A DNA stretch of 64,000 nucleotides from Photobacterium gaetbulicola Gung47 (GTDB lineage Bacteria > Pseudomonadota > Gammaproteobacteria > Enterobacterales > Vibrionaceae), in contig CP005973.1 of NCBI GenBank assembly GCA_000940995.1, forward strand, positions 1,798,001-1,862,000, given 5' to 3'. The translations under genes were made by a program, and so were the position numbers. Of this stretch, positions 63,951 to 64,000 are shown in pieces (the stretch's first letter is position 1; the number at the start of each line of letters is the position of its first letter). The notes below the pieces were generated by a model. It did not search any database. It was not told the origin of the DNA and worked only from the letters and a program-made list of their open reading frames with translations.

Positions 63951-64000
63951 AGCAGTTCTCCCAAATCCATTTCAAAATCATCACTATCATTTGTCTGAGT
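63947..64000 (-). CDS. 3' end of an upstream gene, probably another NRPS/PKS assembly-line protein
   Basis: The last 17 codons plus stop of a frame entering from the right edge: TQTNDSDDFEMDLGELL. The stop TGA overlaps the decarboxylase ATG. The tail is acidic and ends in hydrophobic/acidic residues like the C-termini of NRPS-1 (DVLEVEF) and NRPS-3 (EVFEEVEL), which are the partners of TubC-type docking domains. That similarity suggests an assembly-line enzyme, but 17 residues cannot prove it. Confidence 0.5.
   Translation of the reverse strand, partial: TQTNDSDDFEMDLGELL

Noticed and set aside
1..64000. CRISPR arrays, tRNA/rRNA genes, insertion sequences, integrase/attachment sites
   Set aside because: Looked for repeated spacers, cloverleaf-like sequences, transposase motifs and flanking direct repeats; none seen by eye. 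A tRNAscan or ISfinder search would be needed to exclude degenerate cases.

Overview
The window looks like a chromosome segment of a Gammaproteobacterium, most likely Vibrionaceae (Photobacterium/Vibrio-like). The reasons are a FabV-type enoyl reductase, a malI-malX-malY locus with operators of the enterobacterial MalI type, a PanP-like PLP aspartate decarboxylase, and many periplasmic and outer-membrane genes of marine Gammaproteobacterial character. Genus is inference; there is no rRNA gene to settle it.

Left part (1 to about 29.7 kb): ordinary, mostly single-gene housekeeping and accessory units. In order: a partial secreted gene that is possibly a choloylglycine-hydrolase-family amidase, a LysR regulator, a hexapeptide acetyltransferase, a DUF1439 lipoprotein, an old-yellow-enzyme oxidoreductase, malI/malX/malY, an AT-rich gene-poor stretch (8.7-9.9 kb) with a candidate small RNA, an alkylsulfatase-type MBL enzyme, a small Cys-rich protein translationally coupled to a secreted barrel-like protein, an M20 amidohydrolase, a MATE exporter, a hydroxyacid dehydrogenase with highly-expressed-gene codon use, a 5'-truncated secreted-protein remnant, anmK with an M23 peptidase and a PilZ protein, fabV, an ada-alkA fusion overlapping ogt, ybjQ, a dienelactone hydrolase, ybiB and a nitrate/nitrite-domain chemoreceptor. 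MalX lacks about 145 central residues relative to the E. coli protein, in frame.

Right part (30 kb to the end): a biosynthetic gene cluster, all on the minus strand. Reading in the direction of transcription from the right edge: the last 17 codons of an unseen gene, a PanP-like aspartate 1-decarboxylase, a Tat-exported S12-family serine hydrolase, four NRPS proteins of about 4776, 1133, 2200 and 1527 aa, and after a 441-nt gap an MIO-type aromatic amino acid ammonia-lyase/aminomutase.

Adenylation-domain specificity codes read by eye predict, in assembly order: Ala (followed by an epimerase, so D-Ala), Thr, Gly, Ser, beta-Ala, an unassigned residue that may be aromatic or hydrophobic, beta-Ala, and an unassigned residue that may be Lys-like. 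Release is by a C-terminal thioester reductase to an aldehyde or alcohol. Two domains carry the same non-alpha-amino-acid code (VDWVTSLADK, beta-Ala-like), and the cluster's own aspartate decarboxylase would make beta-alanine, so enzyme and code support each other. Every NRPS protein opens with a TubC-like docking domain, and each upstream protein ends in a short acidic/hydrophobic tail. The tail of the cut-off gene at the right edge looks the same, so the assembly line probably continues beyond the window. I do not recognise this architecture as a described natural-product cluster.
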